56,778 nt of DNA from the NCBI RefSeq assembly GCF_017316185.1, contig NZ_JAFLVX010000019.1:18925-75702 (forward strand), written 5' to 3'. Every line of letters starts with the position of its first letter. Positions within the stretch are counted from its first letter, which is position 1. This stretch comes from Candidatus Vagococcus giribetii (GTDB lineage Bacteria; Bacillota; Bacilli; Lactobacillales; Vagococcaceae). The notes under the pieces were generated by a model that worked only from the letters and a program-made list of their open reading frames with translations, did no database searches and was not told the DNA's origin. Position numbers and translations under genes: made by a program. This document shows, piece by piece, positions 25,972 through 35,711 of this stretch.

Positions 25972-26844
25972 ATGACTAAAAAAAGCTGTGAGGTTTTAAG
26001 AATTGATGTATTCACCCAAACACCAGGCAAGGGAAATCCGGCTGGGTTAGTTTTAAATGGAGATGATTTTACGAACCAAGAGATGCAACAAATTGCTAAA
26101 AAGGCTAATTTTAGTGAAACAGTTTTTGTTTGTTCTAGTCAGGTAGCTGACATGAGGTTTCGTTTTTTTATGCCTTTAAAAGAAACTGAATTATGTGGAC
26201 ATGGAACAATAGGGACAGTCTTAGCGCTTCTTCAAGGAACGATAAGCCAAGAGATAACAGTGGAAACATTAGCAGGCGTTTTAGAAGTTAGTTATGATAA
26301 AGATAAAAATGAAGTTACTATGAAGCAGAATGAAGCTATTTTCAAAACTTTTTCAGGCAATAGGTCAGAACTTTGTCACTTACTAAACATTCAAATGGGT
26401 GACTTGTCAGATGAGTTACCAATTATTTATGGTAATACAGGTGTGTGGACGTTACTAGTTCCTGTAAAAACTGAAAGTATCTTAGATAAAATGACTCCTC
26501 GCACAAAAGAGTTTCCGAAAGTGTTAACAGAATTTCCGAATGCATCGATTCATCCTTTCGCGATTTCATCAAAAGAGGAAGCTAGGGCTCGTCATTTTTC
26601 TGGCTTTGGGTCAGGAAGTGTCGAAGACTCTGTCACAGGAACAGCGTCAGGTGTGATGGGAGCCTATTTACTTAAGTATTTTTTCAAAGAAAAAAGGCAG
26701 TTAGAGTTATTAGTTCACCAAGGAAAACATCTTAATCAAGAAGGTGTTGTTAAAGTGAGTGCTTCTAAAAGTGAGTTGAAAACGTATGAAGTTAAAATAT
26801 CTGGAAAAGCTTGTTTGAACGGTAAAATAAATATCAGCATATAA
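25972..26844 (+). CDS. PhzF-family isomerase-like protein
   Basis: A 290-residue member of the PhzF/diaminopimelate-epimerase fold. The start is the ATG at 25972, behind AAGGAGG; the frame is open earlier but runs through the rpoZ terminator. The family catalytic Glu is E49 in ANFSETVFV. The second active-site region has ELCGHGTIGT and the third GSVEDSVTGTASG. The substrate of most such enzymes is unknown. It lies alone between the rpoZ terminator and an opposite-strand AIM24 gene, in a place where core genes usually sit. Confidence 0.9.
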   Translation: MTKKSCEVLRIDVFTQTPGKGNPAGLVLNGDDFTNQEMQQIAKKANFSETVFVCSSQVADMRFRFFMPLKETELCGHGTIGTVLALLQGTISQEITVETLAGVLEVSYDKDKNEVTMKQNEAIFKTFSGNRSELCHLLNIQMGDLSDELPIIYGNTGVWTLLVPVKTESILDKMTPRTKEFPKVLTEFPNASIHPFAISSKEEARARHFSGFGSGSVEDSVTGTASGVMGAYLLKYFFKEKRQLELLVHQGKHLNQEGVVKVSASKSELKTYEVKISGKACLNGKINISI

Positions 26845-26879
26845 AAACAGAGGTGACTAAAATGTCAGCCTCTGTTTTA
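26844..26879. terminator. Bidirectional rho-independent terminator
   Basis: AAAACAGAGGTGAC pairs with GTCAGCCTCTGTTTT apart from one bulged base; it separates the convergent phzF-like and AIM24-like genes. Confidence 0.87.
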
Positions 26880-26883
26880 AAAT

Positions 26884-27588
26884 TTAATTAGAACTGCCAC
26901 TATCCATGAAAGGTGATAAGATGCCTGCTAAGGATTGGATATTTCTTGTTTGGATTAAAACTTTTCCAGTACCTGTAAATCGATTGACAAGACCTTCACC
27001 TGTTTTAAAGCCAAACATACCAGAGGCTACTTCAATGGAGTAGTTAAGAGAATCTTCCCACGCAACAACATGAGTGTTATCAATAATAAAATCTTTTGAG
27101 CCATCTAACTCTAATTCAACAATGTCACCATAGCTACTAACTAGTAAACTACCGCTACCAAGAGATTCCATAACAAACAACCCACCGGTTCCTGCAAATA
27201 GAGCTTTTCCAACACTTTGTTTGACCATGTTGTAAGATACGCTATTGTCACAAGCTAGAAAAACACCTGTATTGAGACGCCACTGAGTATCCCCAACAAC
27301 TAACTCGCGAATGGCACCGATTGTCCCAGGAGCAATTGCAATTTTTGAGTTATTTTCTTGACTAATCGCATGAGAAATAAAGAAACTTTCACCACTTGTC
27401 ATGGAACGACCAACTGCACTAAAGAAGCCACCAAGACCATTTTTCCCATTGCTATTCATTTTCCCTTCTAAGGAAATTTGACCATTGTGATAAACCATGG
27501 AGCCACGCTCGATTTTGATTTCTTCTCCTTTATCTAGTGTGATTTCAACTAGAGGAAAAGAAGTGCCGTTTGTTAGTGTGTAATTCAT
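26884..27588 (-). CDS. AIM24/TIGR00266-family protein
   Basis: A 234-residue beta-rich protein of the AIM24 family, with repeated Gly-rich strands such as GLFVMESLGSGSLLVSSYGD and the C-terminal GEGLVNRFTGTGKVLIQTR segment that ends the family domain. There is no signal peptide. The ATG is preceded by AAGGAGGGG. The function is not established; the fold is tryptophan RNA-binding attenuator-like in databases, but no RNA binding is claimed here. It is monocistronic and shares a 260-bp upstream region with priA. Confidence 0.88.
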   Translation of the reverse strand: MNYTLTNGTSFPLVEITLDKGEEIKIERGSMVYHNGQISLEGKMNSNGKNGLGGFFSAVGRSMTSGESFFISHAISQENNSKIAIAPGTIGAIRELVVGDTQWRLNTGVFLACDNSVSYNMVKQSVGKALFAGTGGLFVMESLGSGSLLVSSYGDIVELELDGSKDFIIDNTHVVAWEDSLNYSIEVASGMFGFKTGEGLVNRFTGTGKVLIQTRNIQSLAGILSPFMDSGSSN

Positions 27589-27661
27589 AATACCCCTCCT
27601 TTTTATTAATCATAACACGGTCTATTTTTTTAAGGAAGGAGAGACTGAGAAAGAGCCTTAA

Positions 27662-27767
27662 TTGGAGTCGCTTCTGCCTATCTGTTATACTAATAGAACG
27701 ACAAAAAAAGTAAGTCTTTATTAATGAAAAGCAAAGAGTGAAAGATACGGCTGGGTATCTTTTTTAT
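27662..27767 (+). ncRNA. Possible small RNA or attenuated priA leader
   Basis: A promoter-like pair (TTGGAG, 18 bases, TATACT at 27686-27691) is followed about 50 bases later by a short hairpin (AAAGATAC / GTATCTTT, 27741-27762) and a T tract. No reading frame lies between, so a transcript of about 70 bases would end before priA. This is inference from sequence only. Confidence 0.35.
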
Positions 27768-27770
27768 TTT
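27741..27770 (+). terminator. Rho-independent terminator upstream of priA
   Basis: An 8-bp stem with a 6-base loop is followed by TTTTTTATTTT. It lies about 80 bases before priA, which needs a further promoter, perhaps using TACAAT at 27820. Confidence 0.65.
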
Positions 27771-27851
27771 GTAAAAGCAATGACATAAAGTAATCACAGA
27801 CAAATAGTCTAATTTTTAGTACAATAAAGCAGATAAGAAAGGGTGGAAGAA

Positions 27852-30269
27852 ATGACGTTTATTGCAGATATTATTGTCGATGTCCCAACGATGCAAACAG
27901 ATCAGCCTTTCAGTTACGTGATACCAGAAATATTAACAGAAGTCGTTGCTATAGGTATGCGTGTTGAAGTACCTTTTGGTAATGGCAACCGTCATATACA
28001 AGGATTCATCGTTGGTCTTAGAGAGACAGATGAGATTCAAGGTTTAAAACCAATTATCAATGTATTAGACCTTCATCCGGTGTTAAATGAAGAATTATTA
28101 GAGCTAGCTGATGAGATGAAAGAGACAACTTATTCGTTTAAAATAACGTGTCTCCAAACAATGTTACCTAGTGTTATGCGTTCTTCTTATAAAAAAATGG
28201 TCACTTTAACAAGTGAAGAGGTGTCAAAAGAGATTAAAGATGAGTTGTTTTTAGGCCTTGGAGAAATTGAATGGCAAGAAGCAGAAAACTCTCCTCATTT
28301 TCCCGATTTACTTCGCTTAAGACAACAAGGAAAAGTGGATATTCGTTATGAAGTCACGACAAAAAATAAAGTGAAAACTAAACGAGTGATTAAGAAGGCA
28401 ATGACAAATGATGCCTTATTAAGTCAAAGAGAACAGTTGCGAAAAAATGCGGTTCAAAAATTACGTTTAGTGGATTTTTTACTTGAAATAGAATCAGAAG
28501 AGTTTGCTATTGCTGAGTTAATGGAGAATTTTGACATTGCAAGATCAGCTATTAATGACGGTGAGAAACAAGGCTGGCTTGTGATAGAAGAACGAGAAGT
28601 CTATAGAGATCCGTACGCCTTAAGAAATTTTAAACCAGATACAGCATTAGAACTCAATGAAGAGCAACAACAGGCTTTAGATGCTTTAACGCGTAGCATG
28701 GATCATAAGCAATCTGATGTCTTTTTATTAGAGGGTGTGACAGGTAGTGGTAAGACAGAAGTTTACTTGCAAGCTATTGCTCATGCGCTGGAAAAAAATC
28801 AAACAGCTATTATGTTGGTACCAGAAATTTCATTAACCCCTCAAACAGTGACTCGTTTTAAACAACGATTTGGAGGAGATGTGGCTGTTCTTCACAGTGG
28901 TTTGTCTCAAGGAGAAAAATACGATGAATGGCGTAAAATTGAGCGTAAAGAAGCACGTGTTGTAGTAGGTGCCAGATCAGCAATTTTTGCTCCCTTAGAA
29001 AATATTGGTTTGATTGTCATTGATGAAGAGCATGAAGGTAGTTATAAACAAGATGAGTCACCAAGATATCATGCTAAAGACTTGGCTATTTGGCGAGGAA
29101 AGTATCACCAATGTCCAGTGCTACTAGGAAGTGCAACTCCCTCATTGGAAGCACGAGCTAGAGCTCAGAAAAATGTTTATCAGTTACTGACTTTACAGCA
29201 ACGAGCAGTTTCAAAGGCAAGTCTACCTGATGTGCAAGTAATTGATATGAGAGAATCCATGAAATATGCAACTAGCCAAAGTTTTTCTCCACAATTATTA
29301 GAAAAACTTCGTGAGAGAGTAAGTAAAAAAGAGCAGTCTGTCTTAATGCTAAACCGTCGAGGATATTCTTCTTTTGTGATGTGTCGGGATTGTGGCTTTG
29401 TGCTACCTTGTCCCAACTGTGATATTTCATTGACACTTCATATGGATACGAAACAGATGAAATGCCATTACTGTGGTCACGAAGAACGAATACCTTATCG
29501 TTGTCCCGTTTGTGATGGGGATAAAATTAGGTATTACGGAACAGGGACTCAAAAAATAGAGGAAGAGCTAAATCAAATTCTTCCTGAAGCTAGAGTGATT
29601 CGTATGGATGTGGACACCACTCGGAAAAAAGGTAGTCATGAAAAATTATTAAATCAGTTTGGTAACAAAGAAGCAGATATTTTACTAGGGACCCAAATGA
29701 TTGCTAAAGGATTAGACTTTCCTAACGTGACTTTAGTAGGTGTTTTAAATGCAGACACGGCTTTAAATTTACCGGATTTTCGCTCTAGTGAAAAAACCTT
29801 CCAGTTATTAACTCAAGTTAGTGGTCGAGCTGGTCGAGGTGATTTAAAAGGGGAAGTCTTGATTCAAACCTTTAATCCTATGCACTATGCGATTGAGTTG
29901 GCAAAGGCTCAGGATTATGAGGCCTTTTACCAACAAGAAATGAAAGTGCGACATCGTGGTAATTACCCGCCCTTCTTTTTTACGACTCAATTAGTTGTTA
30001 GTCATGAGGAAGAACATCTCGCAGCTAAAAAAATGTATGAAATCGTCGCATTTTTAAAGCAGTACACATCGGATCAAGCGATTATTTTAGGCCCAACACC
30101 TAAATCAGTTGCGAGAATCAACAAAAGATATTATTATCAGACAGTGATTAAATACAAGAAAGAGCCTCATCTAGCAAAGGGGCTTCAACTGATTTTAGAA
30201 GAATCTCAAAAAGAGATGAGAAATGGTTTGAGGATTAGTATTGATCAAGAGCCGCAGCACTTTATATAG
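27852..30269 (+). CDS. priA: Primosomal replication-restart helicase PriA
   Basis: An 805-residue DNA helicase that reloads the replisome at stalled forks. It has an N-terminal 3'-DNA-end-binding domain (1-110) and a winged-helix region. The helicase core has Walker A GVTGSGKT (K301) and a DEEH box from D391. The zinc-binding Cys cluster (CRDCG, CPNC, CHYCG, CPVC, about 510-560) is complete, and QVSGRAGRG is motif VI. The start is the ATG at 27852, with GGG 8 bases upstream, rather than the GTG at 27843. def follows after 17 bases, so priA heads the priA-def-fmt-rsmB-prpC-prkC operon. Confidence 0.95.
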   Translation: MTFIADIIVDVPTMQTDQPFSYVIPEILTEVVAIGMRVEVPFGNGNRHIQGFIVGLRETDEIQGLKPIINVLDLHPVLNEELLELADEMKETTYSFKITCLQTMLPSVMRSSYKKMVTLTSEEVSKEIKDELFLGLGEIEWQEAENSPHFPDLLRLRQQGKVDIRYEVTTKNKVKTKRVIKKAMTNDALLSQREQLRKNAVQKLRLVDFLLEIESEEFAIAELMENFDIARSAINDGEKQGWLVIEEREVYRDPYALRNFKPDTALELNEEQQQALDALTRSMDHKQSDVFLLEGVTGSGKTEVYLQAIAHALEKNQTAIMLVPEISLTPQTVTRFKQRFGGDVAVLHSGLSQGEKYDEWRKIERKEARVVVGARSAIFAPLENIGLIVIDEEHEGSYKQDESPRYHAKDLAIWRGKYHQCPVLLGSATPSLEARARAQKNVYQLLTLQQRAVSKASLPDVQVIDMRESMKYATSQSFSPQLLEKLRERVSKKEQSVLMLNRRGYSSFVMCRDCGFVLPCPNCDISLTLHMDTKQMKCHYCGHEERIPYRCPVCDGDKIRYYGTGTQKIEEELNQILPEARVIRMDVDTTRKKGSHEKLLNQFGNKEADILLGTQMIAKGLDFPNVTLVGVLNADTALNLPDFRSSEKTFQLLTQVSGRAGRGDLKGEVLIQTFNPMHYAIELAKAQDYEAFYQQEMKVRHRGNYPPFFFTTQLVVSHEEEHLAAKKMYEIVAFLKQYTSDQAIILGPTPKSVARINKRYYYQTVIKYKKEPHLAKGLQLILEESQKEMRNGLRISIDQEPQHFI

Positions 30270-30286
30270 AAAGCAGGATTATAAAA

Positions 30287-30778
30287 ATGAGAGAAATAGT
30301 TATGTACCCACATATTGCTCTGATGCAACCTACTAAAAAAGTAAAAGAAATAGATGATGAGTTAATTATTTTATTAGATGAGATGCATGAGATTATTAAG
30401 CGAGAAGATGCCATTGGGATTGCAGCCAATCAATTAGGTGTATTGAAACGTGTTTGTGTGGTTGAATTAGATGAAGAGACAGGTCTGTTTGAAATGATTA
30501 ATCCTGAGATTGTAAGTCACTCAGGTAAATCAATTGATGTAGAAGGTTGTTTGAGTTTCCCTGAAGTCTACGGAACAGTAGAAAGATATGAAGAAGTAAC
30601 AATTCGTTATGTTGATCGTGATGGTTATGAGATGGAAGTTGACGCAACAGATTACTTAGCTAGAGCTTTTCAACATGAGATTGAACATTTAGATGGAAAA
30701 GTTTTTACTGATAAAATTATTGAGACAATTGCCCCAGAAAATTTAGCAACATTTATGGAGGAGAATGGTTATGACTAA
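30287..30778 (+). CDS. def: Peptide deformylase
   Basis: A 163-residue metalloenzyme that removes the formyl group from new proteins. The metal ligands are present: C88 in EGCLSFPE and H130-E-I-E-H134. Motif 1 reads AIGIAANQLG, whereas most deformylases have G-x-G-x-A-A-P-Q, so the first Gly and the Pro are replaced. The last motif has HEIEH in place of the common HExDH. These changes are mild and activity is likely. It overlaps fmt by eight bases, fitting the classical def-fmt pair in which Fmt adds the formyl group that Def removes. Confidence 0.93.
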   Translation: MREIVMYPHIALMQPTKKVKEIDDELIILLDEMHEIIKREDAIGIAANQLGVLKRVCVVELDEETGLFEMINPEIVSHSGKSIDVEGCLSFPEVYGTVERYEEVTIRYVDRDGYEMEVDATDYLARAFQHEIEHLDGKVFTDKIIETIAPENLATFMEENGYD

Positions 30779-31712
30779 AATAGTATTTATGGGAACTCCA
30801 GAATTTTCAGTACCGATTTTAAATGGGTTAGTGGCAGAAGGTTATGATGTGATTCGTGTCGTGACACAACCTGATAGACCAGTTGGAAGAAAGAAAGTCT
30901 TAACACCACCTCCTGTTAAAGTAGCAGCTTTAACACATGACATTAAAGTCTTGCAACCAGAAAAAATTAGCGGCTCAGAAGAGATGGCAGAACTAATTGC
31001 TTTAGAACCAGATTTAATCGTAACGGCTGCGTTTGGTCAGTTTTTACCAGAAAGCTTACTTGAAACACCAAAACTTGGAGCGATTAATGTCCATGCTTCT
31101 TTGTTACCTAAATACCGTGGAGGAGCACCTGTTCATTATTCTATTATTAATGGAGATAAAGAAACTGGCGTTACTATTATGCGCATGGTGAAAAAAATGG
31201 ATGCAGGAGCTATGCTAGCTCAAGAATCTCTACCTATCACATCAACAGATGACGTAGGAAGTATGTTTGATAAGCTAAGTCTTTTAGGAAAAGAGATGCT
31301 GCTTAAGATGTTGCCAGATTTTATAGAAGGCAACATTAAAGAAGTCCCTCAAGATGAAACCAAAGTCACTTACTCACCGAATATCTCAAGAGAAGAAGAA
31401 CAAGTTAGTTGGGAGAAAACAAGTCAATTAATTGATTGCCAAGTTCGTGGTATGAGACCTTGGCCAGTAGCTTTTACCACGCTAGCGGGTGTTCGAGTGA
31501 AATTATGGGATACAACACCTGTAGCAGAAACAACTGCAGAAAAACCGGGAACAATTATCGCAATCAATAAGAAAAACTTTTTAGTAGCTTGTGGAGAAGG
31601 ATCAGTTCTTCAAGTCAACGAACTGCAACCTGCTGGAAAAGGGAAACTAAAAGCGGTTGAATATTTAAACGGTGTGGGACGCACCATGGAAGTAGGCCAT
31701 TATTTTGAATAA
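30771..31712 (+). CDS. fmt: Methionyl-tRNA formyltransferase
   Basis: A 313-residue enzyme that formylates initiator Met-tRNA. The start is the ATG at 30771 (MTKIVFMGTPEFSVPIL), 9 bases after GGAGG; the ATG at 30765 is too close to that site. The formyl-transfer motif HASLLPKYRGGAPV is intact, with the catalytic His-Asp region (ETGVTIMRMVKKMDAG) after it, and a C-terminal tRNA-binding domain is present (about 205-313). It overlaps def at its start and rsmB at its end. Confidence 0.96.
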   Translation: MTKIVFMGTPEFSVPILNGLVAEGYDVIRVVTQPDRPVGRKKVLTPPPVKVAALTHDIKVLQPEKISGSEEMAELIALEPDLIVTAAFGQFLPESLLETPKLGAINVHASLLPKYRGGAPVHYSIINGDKETGVTIMRMVKKMDAGAMLAQESLPITSTDDVGSMFDKLSLLGKEMLLKMLPDFIEGNIKEVPQDETKVTYSPNISREEEQVSWEKTSQLIDCQVRGMRPWPVAFTTLAGVRVKLWDTTPVAETTAEKPGTIIAINKKNFLVACGEGSVLQVNELQPAGKGKLKAVEYLNGVGRTMEVGHYFE

Positions 31713-33075
31713 AAATAGAAAATTACCTAGAAAAGTATATGAATCACCTCGATTAGCAACTTTAGAATTATTGGTTCAAGTAGCAGAAGAAAATGCTTAT
31801 TCGAATTTATTAGTCAAAACCTATCTAACAAAGCATCGTTTATCAGATAAAGATGGTCGTTTAATGACTGAAATTGTGTATGGAACAATTAGTCGCCGAA
31901 TGACTTTGGAGTATGGATTAACCGATTTTGTAGAAGATACTTCTAAAATTGAAGTGTGGGTAAGAGAATTACTACTTTTATCTATGTATCAAATGGAATA
32001 CTTAGATAAAGTTCCAGTCTATAGTGTGATTTCTGAGGCTGTTGAGATAGCTAAAGCAAAAGGAAATCAAGGGATTGCTCGTTATGTTAATGGTGTTTTA
32101 CGTAGTATCCAGCGCCAAGGGCCAAGACCGACTAGTGAGATTAAAAATCGTTTGAAACGTTTATCAACAGAAATTAGTTTACCAAAATGGTTAACAAAGA
32201 AGTTGATTGAAGAAATCGGCTACGAAGAAGCAGAACAACTTGGTTATTCATTACTTGAGCCAAGTAAAGTCAGCGCCCGAGTAGACAGTCATCAAATTAG
32301 CCTAGATGAAGCAGTTGAGCGTTTGAATGCTGAAGGGATTCAAGCAGAAAAAAGTCAGGTATCTCCATATGGTGTAGTAGCTCAAAAAGGCTTTTTAGCA
32401 GGAAGTTCATTATTTAAAGAAGGTGCTTTAACCATTCAAGATGAAAGCTCAATGCTAGTGGCTCCTAGTATGCAATTAGAAAGTCATCATAAGGTATTAG
32501 ATGCTTGTGCAGCGCCAGGTGGGAAGACAGTTCATATTGCTAGTTTCTTAGACAAAGAAGCAGGTGGCGAAGTGGTAGCGTTAGATATTTATGACCACAA
32601 AATTAACCTCATTGAAGAAAATGCACAACGTTTAGGTGTTTCGGATGTGGTAACAACTAAATTACTAGATGCAAGGGATGTTAAAGACAACTTTGAAGAT
32701 GAATTCTTCGACCGCGTTTTAGTGGACGCTCCTTGTTCTGGTTTAGGATTACTACGTAGAAAACCAGACATTAAGTATAATAAAAGTGCTCAAGACTTCT
32801 TAGCCTTGCAAGAAGTTCAACTGGAAATATTAGAAAGTGTTGTTACAAAAGTCAAAGAGTGGGGTATAATAACCTATAGTACGTGTACGATAACACCAGA
32901 AGAAAATCAGGAAGTTATCGCAAAATTCTTAGAAAAACATCCGAATTTTGAGAAGATTGATGTGGAAGGTGCAACAACTTTAGAAAAAAGTTACCAAGAC
33001 CAAATGTTACAACTCTATCCACATCATTATCAAACAGACGGCTTTTTTATTTGTTGCTTACAAAGAAAAGCGTAA
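31705..33075 (+). CDS. rsmB: 16S rRNA (cytosine-967-C5)-methyltransferase RsmB
   Basis: A 456-residue methyltransferase. The N-terminal NusB-like RNA-binding domain (about 15-140) is followed by a catalytic domain with the SAM-binding DACAAPGGKT motif. The two family cysteines are C344 in DAPCSG and C394 in TYSTCT. The start is a TTG inside the end of fmt, with only a weak upstream AAGTAGG, so translation may depend on coupling. In Bacillus the next gene is rlmN; here prpC follows directly after 24 bases. Confidence 0.93.
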   Translation: MNKNRKLPRKVYESPRLATLELLVQVAEENAYSNLLVKTYLTKHRLSDKDGRLMTEIVYGTISRRMTLEYGLTDFVEDTSKIEVWVRELLLLSMYQMEYLDKVPVYSVISEAVEIAKAKGNQGIARYVNGVLRSIQRQGPRPTSEIKNRLKRLSTEISLPKWLTKKLIEEIGYEEAEQLGYSLLEPSKVSARVDSHQISLDEAVERLNAEGIQAEKSQVSPYGVVAQKGFLAGSSLFKEGALTIQDESSMLVAPSMQLESHHKVLDACAAPGGKTVHIASFLDKEAGGEVVALDIYDHKINLIEENAQRLGVSDVVTTKLLDARDVKDNFEDEFFDRVLVDAPCSGLGLLRRKPDIKYNKSAQDFLALQEVQLEILESVVTKVKEWGIITYSTCTITPEENQEVIAKFLEKHPNFEKIDVEGATTLEKSYQDQMLQLYPHHYQTDGFFICCLQRKA

Positions 33076-33099
33076 TGGATTGAATGAAGGGGTGACACT

Positions 33100-33855
33100 A
33101 TGCAAATCAAGTACCAGACAAATGTCGGACGCAGAAGAAAAAATAATCAAGATACAGTTGGAGTTTATGAAAATCAAGCAGGTATTGTTATTGGGATTGT
33201 TGCCGATGGTATGGGAGGACATCAAGCAGGGGATACAGCGAGTCAATTAGCTGTGACTGGCTTAGGGTCATCCTGGGAAAAAACAGCATTAGAAACTCAA
33301 GAAGATGTAGCTAGATGGCTTATCTCAGATATCCAAAAAAAGAATAAAGAGATTTTTGAAGAAGGCAATAATAACCCTGAAAAATTTGGTATGGGAACTA
33401 CCATTGTGGTAGCGGCGCTATTAGAAGAAGAGTTGTTAATTGCTCATGTGGGAGACTCTAGAGGTTATATTGTCCGAAAAGGTTTAATTAAACAATTAAC
33501 CAGTGACCATTCCTTAGTGAATGAGCTAGTTAAAACAGGTGAAATCACTTCTGCTATGGCTCAGCGTCATCCTAAGAAAAATGTCTTGCTTCGCTCTGTA
33601 GGAGTACCTGGAGAGGTTGAAGTAGATATCTCTATGGTAACAACTAAACCAAATGACTATGTATTACTCTGCTCAGACGGTCTAAGTAATATGTTATCTG
33701 ATGATGAGATGAAACAGATTATTTTACAAGAAGTGTCTTTAGAAGAAAAAGTCAGACAACTGATTGACTCTGCTAATGAAGCAGGCGGCAATGATAATAT
33801 TACAGTGTTACTGATTGATCTGGAAGGTAGACAAGCAGGAGGTGAGGAAGAATGA
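33100..33855 (+). CDS. prpC: PP2C-type protein phosphatase (PrpC/Stp/IreP)
   Basis: A 251-residue serine/threonine phosphatase of the PPM family. The metal-binding motifs are present: NQD near residue 17, [23 protein letters not shown] and GGNDNITV near the end. It reverses phosphorylation by the PASTA kinase encoded immediately downstream; the two reading frames overlap by four bases (ATGA). AAGGGG precedes the ATG. This is the conserved prpC-prkC pair that governs cell wall homeostasis and beta-lactam tolerance in enterococci. Confidence 0.95.
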   Translation: MQIKYQTNVGRRRKNNQDTVGVYENQAGIVIGIVADGMGGHQAGDTASQLAVTGLGSSWEKTALETQEDVARWLISDIQKKNKEIFEEGNNNPEKFGMGTTIVVAALLEEELLIAHVGDSRGYIVRKGLIKQLTSDHSLVNELVKTGEITSAMAQRHPKKNVLLRSVGVPGEVEVDISMVTTKPNDYVLLCSDGLSNMLSDDEMKQIILQEVSLEEKVRQLIDSANEAGGNDNITVLLIDLEGRQAGGEEE

Positions 33856-35696
33856 TATCGATTGGCACGAAGATCGGTCAACGTTATGAAATAATTGGCA
33901 ATATCGGTAGTGGCGGTATGGCTAATGTTTATTTAGCAAGAGATTTAATTTTAAATCGTGAAGTAGCCGTTAAAGTCTTACGTTTTGACTTTCAAAACGA
34001 CCAAGACGCGATTCGTCGTTTTCAGCGAGAAGCTTTAGCCGCGACTGAGATGGTCCATCCGAACATTGTTAGTGTGTATGATGTTGGAGAAGAAAACAAC
34101 ATGCAATACATTGTAATGGAGTATGTAAAGGGAACAGATTTAAAACGCTATATCAAAGATCAACCAACTATTCCTTTAGAAACTGTTGTCGATATTATGG
34201 GTCAAATTTTATCAGCTATTTCTCTTGCCCATCAACATCAAATTATTCACCGTGATTTAAAACCGCAAAATGTGTTAGTTGATCAAGATGGCACAGTGAA
34301 AATAACAGACTTTGGGATTGCGATTGCTTTATCAGAAACATCCCTAACTCAAACGAATACTTTATTAGGGTCTGTTCATTACTTATCGCCAGAACAAGCA
34401 CGTGGTGGTATGGCAACAAGACAATCTGATATTTATGCTTTAGGGATTATTTTATACGAATTACTGACAGGTTCTGTTCCGTTTGAAGGTGAGTCGGCAG
34501 TATCTATCGCTTTGAAACACTTTCAAAATGAGATGCCTTCTGTTAGAAGTAAAAATCCAAACATTCCTCAAGCGCTTGAAAATGTGGTATTAAAAGCCAC
34601 AGCTAAAGAAATTACAGATCGTTACAAATCTGTGAATGAGATGTATGCAGATATCAGAACCTCACTTAGTCCAGAAAGAGCTAATGAAGCGCCATTTATG
34701 CCAACAGCTATGATGGAAGAAACAATCATGATGCAACCTCTTGATGAAGTGCAGATTCCTTCAGTGCCTGAAGACTCTAACAAACAGGTTTATCAAGATG
34801 ATGATGACGATGAGTTAGATGATGTGAAGAAAAAGTCAAAACGTGGACTTAAGATATTCTTCGCGCTTTTAGGACTTGCTATTTTAGTAGGCGGCGGCTT
34901 GTTCTTTATTGGGCAAAAACAAAATAAAAACAGTGATGTCGTGATTCCTGATATTACAGGGAAAACAGAAGCTCAAGCAAGAAAAATCTTAAAAGAGAGC
35001 AACATCACAGTTAAAGATACAGAAGAAATAACAGATGAAAAGATTGAAAAAGGCAAAGTAGTCAAAACGAAACCACCAATCGGGACTTCTGTGAAGAAAA
35101 ACAGTGGAGATATTACGATTTATATTAGTTCAGGGCAGTCAGGGATTAAAATGCCTGATTACACGGGACAAGATGTAGTAGATGTTAGAGAAGATTTGAT
35201 TAGTAAAGGATTTAAAGAAGAAAACATAAAGATTGAAAAAGAAAACTCTGAAACTCACAAAGAAAATCAGGTGTTTAAACAATCACCAAAAGCTAATCGA
35301 GAAGTGATTCCTGCTGAAGCTAAAGTTATTCTTTACGTAAGTGAAGGGGCAGAGACGGTTGTGCTAGAAAACATGTATGGTTATTCTAGAAACCGTGTGG
35401 AAACCTATCTAGATAGTGTAGGCTTAATATTAAATCCTGGCTCAGAGTACACCAATGATGTGCCTCAAGGCCAAGTTTATTACACTGTTCCAGGTGGTGG
35501 GGAACAAGTACCTAAGGGAAGTCGAGTAACAGTTGTCTTTTCTGCAGGAAAAGACCCATCGACTATTCCATCTAGTAGTTCGTCAAGTAGTAGTAGTTCA
35601 TCGTCTTCGACAACTACTGAAAGTAGCGTGACACCGCCAACTGAGGAGTCTACCGTAGACAGTGAGGATCCTACTCAAAATAGTGGTAACAGTTAA
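33852..35696 (+). CDS. prkC: PASTA-domain serine/threonine kinase (PrkC/Stk/IreK)
   Basis: A 614-residue transmembrane kinase that senses cell wall state. The kinase domain (about 10-270) has the Gly loop [11 protein letters not shown]41, HRD (H133, D135) and DFG. A juxtamembrane region with an acidic run (DDDDDELDD) precedes one membrane segment (about 333-354). Three PASTA domains (about 358-425, 426-492, 493-560) lie outside the cell; related enterococcal kinases often have more. The C-terminus is a Ser/Thr-rich tail with 13 consecutive Ser residues. It overlaps prpC by four bases; a large palindrome follows. Confidence 0.95.
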   Translation: MISIGTKIGQRYEIIGNIGSGGMANVYLARDLILNREVAVKVLRFDFQNDQDAIRRFQREALAATEMVHPNIVSVYDVGEENNMQYIVMEYVKGTDLKRYIKDQPTIPLETVVDIMGQILSAISLAHQHQIIHRDLKPQNVLVDQDGTVKITDFGIAIALSETSLTQTNTLLGSVHYLSPEQARGGMATRQSDIYALGIILYELLTGSVPFEGESAVSIALKHFQNEMPSVRSKNPNIPQALENVVLKATAKEITDRYKSVNEMYADIRTSLSPERANEAPFMPTAMMEETIMMQPLDEVQIPSVPEDSNKQVYQDDDDDELDDVKKKSKRGLKIFFALLGLAILVGGGLFFIGQKQNKNSDVVIPDITGKTEAQARKILKESNITVKDTEEITDEKIEKGKVVKTKPPIGTSVKKNSGDITIYISSGQSGIKMPDYTGQDVVDVREDLISKGFKEENIKIEKENSETHKENQVFKQSPKANREVIPAEAKVILYVSEGAETVVLENMYGYSRNRVETYLDSVGLILNPGSEYTNDVPQGQVYYTVPGGGEQVPKGSRVTVVFSAGKDPSTIPSSSSSSSSSSSSSTTTESSVTPPTEESTVDSEDPTQNSGNS

Positions 35697-35711
35697 TAGT
35701 AAATGCTTTTT

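Noticed and set aside
35570-35615. Simple repeat of AGT/TCA triplets
   Set aside because: It is the coding sequence for the Ser-rich C-terminal tail of the PASTA kinase, not an independent element.
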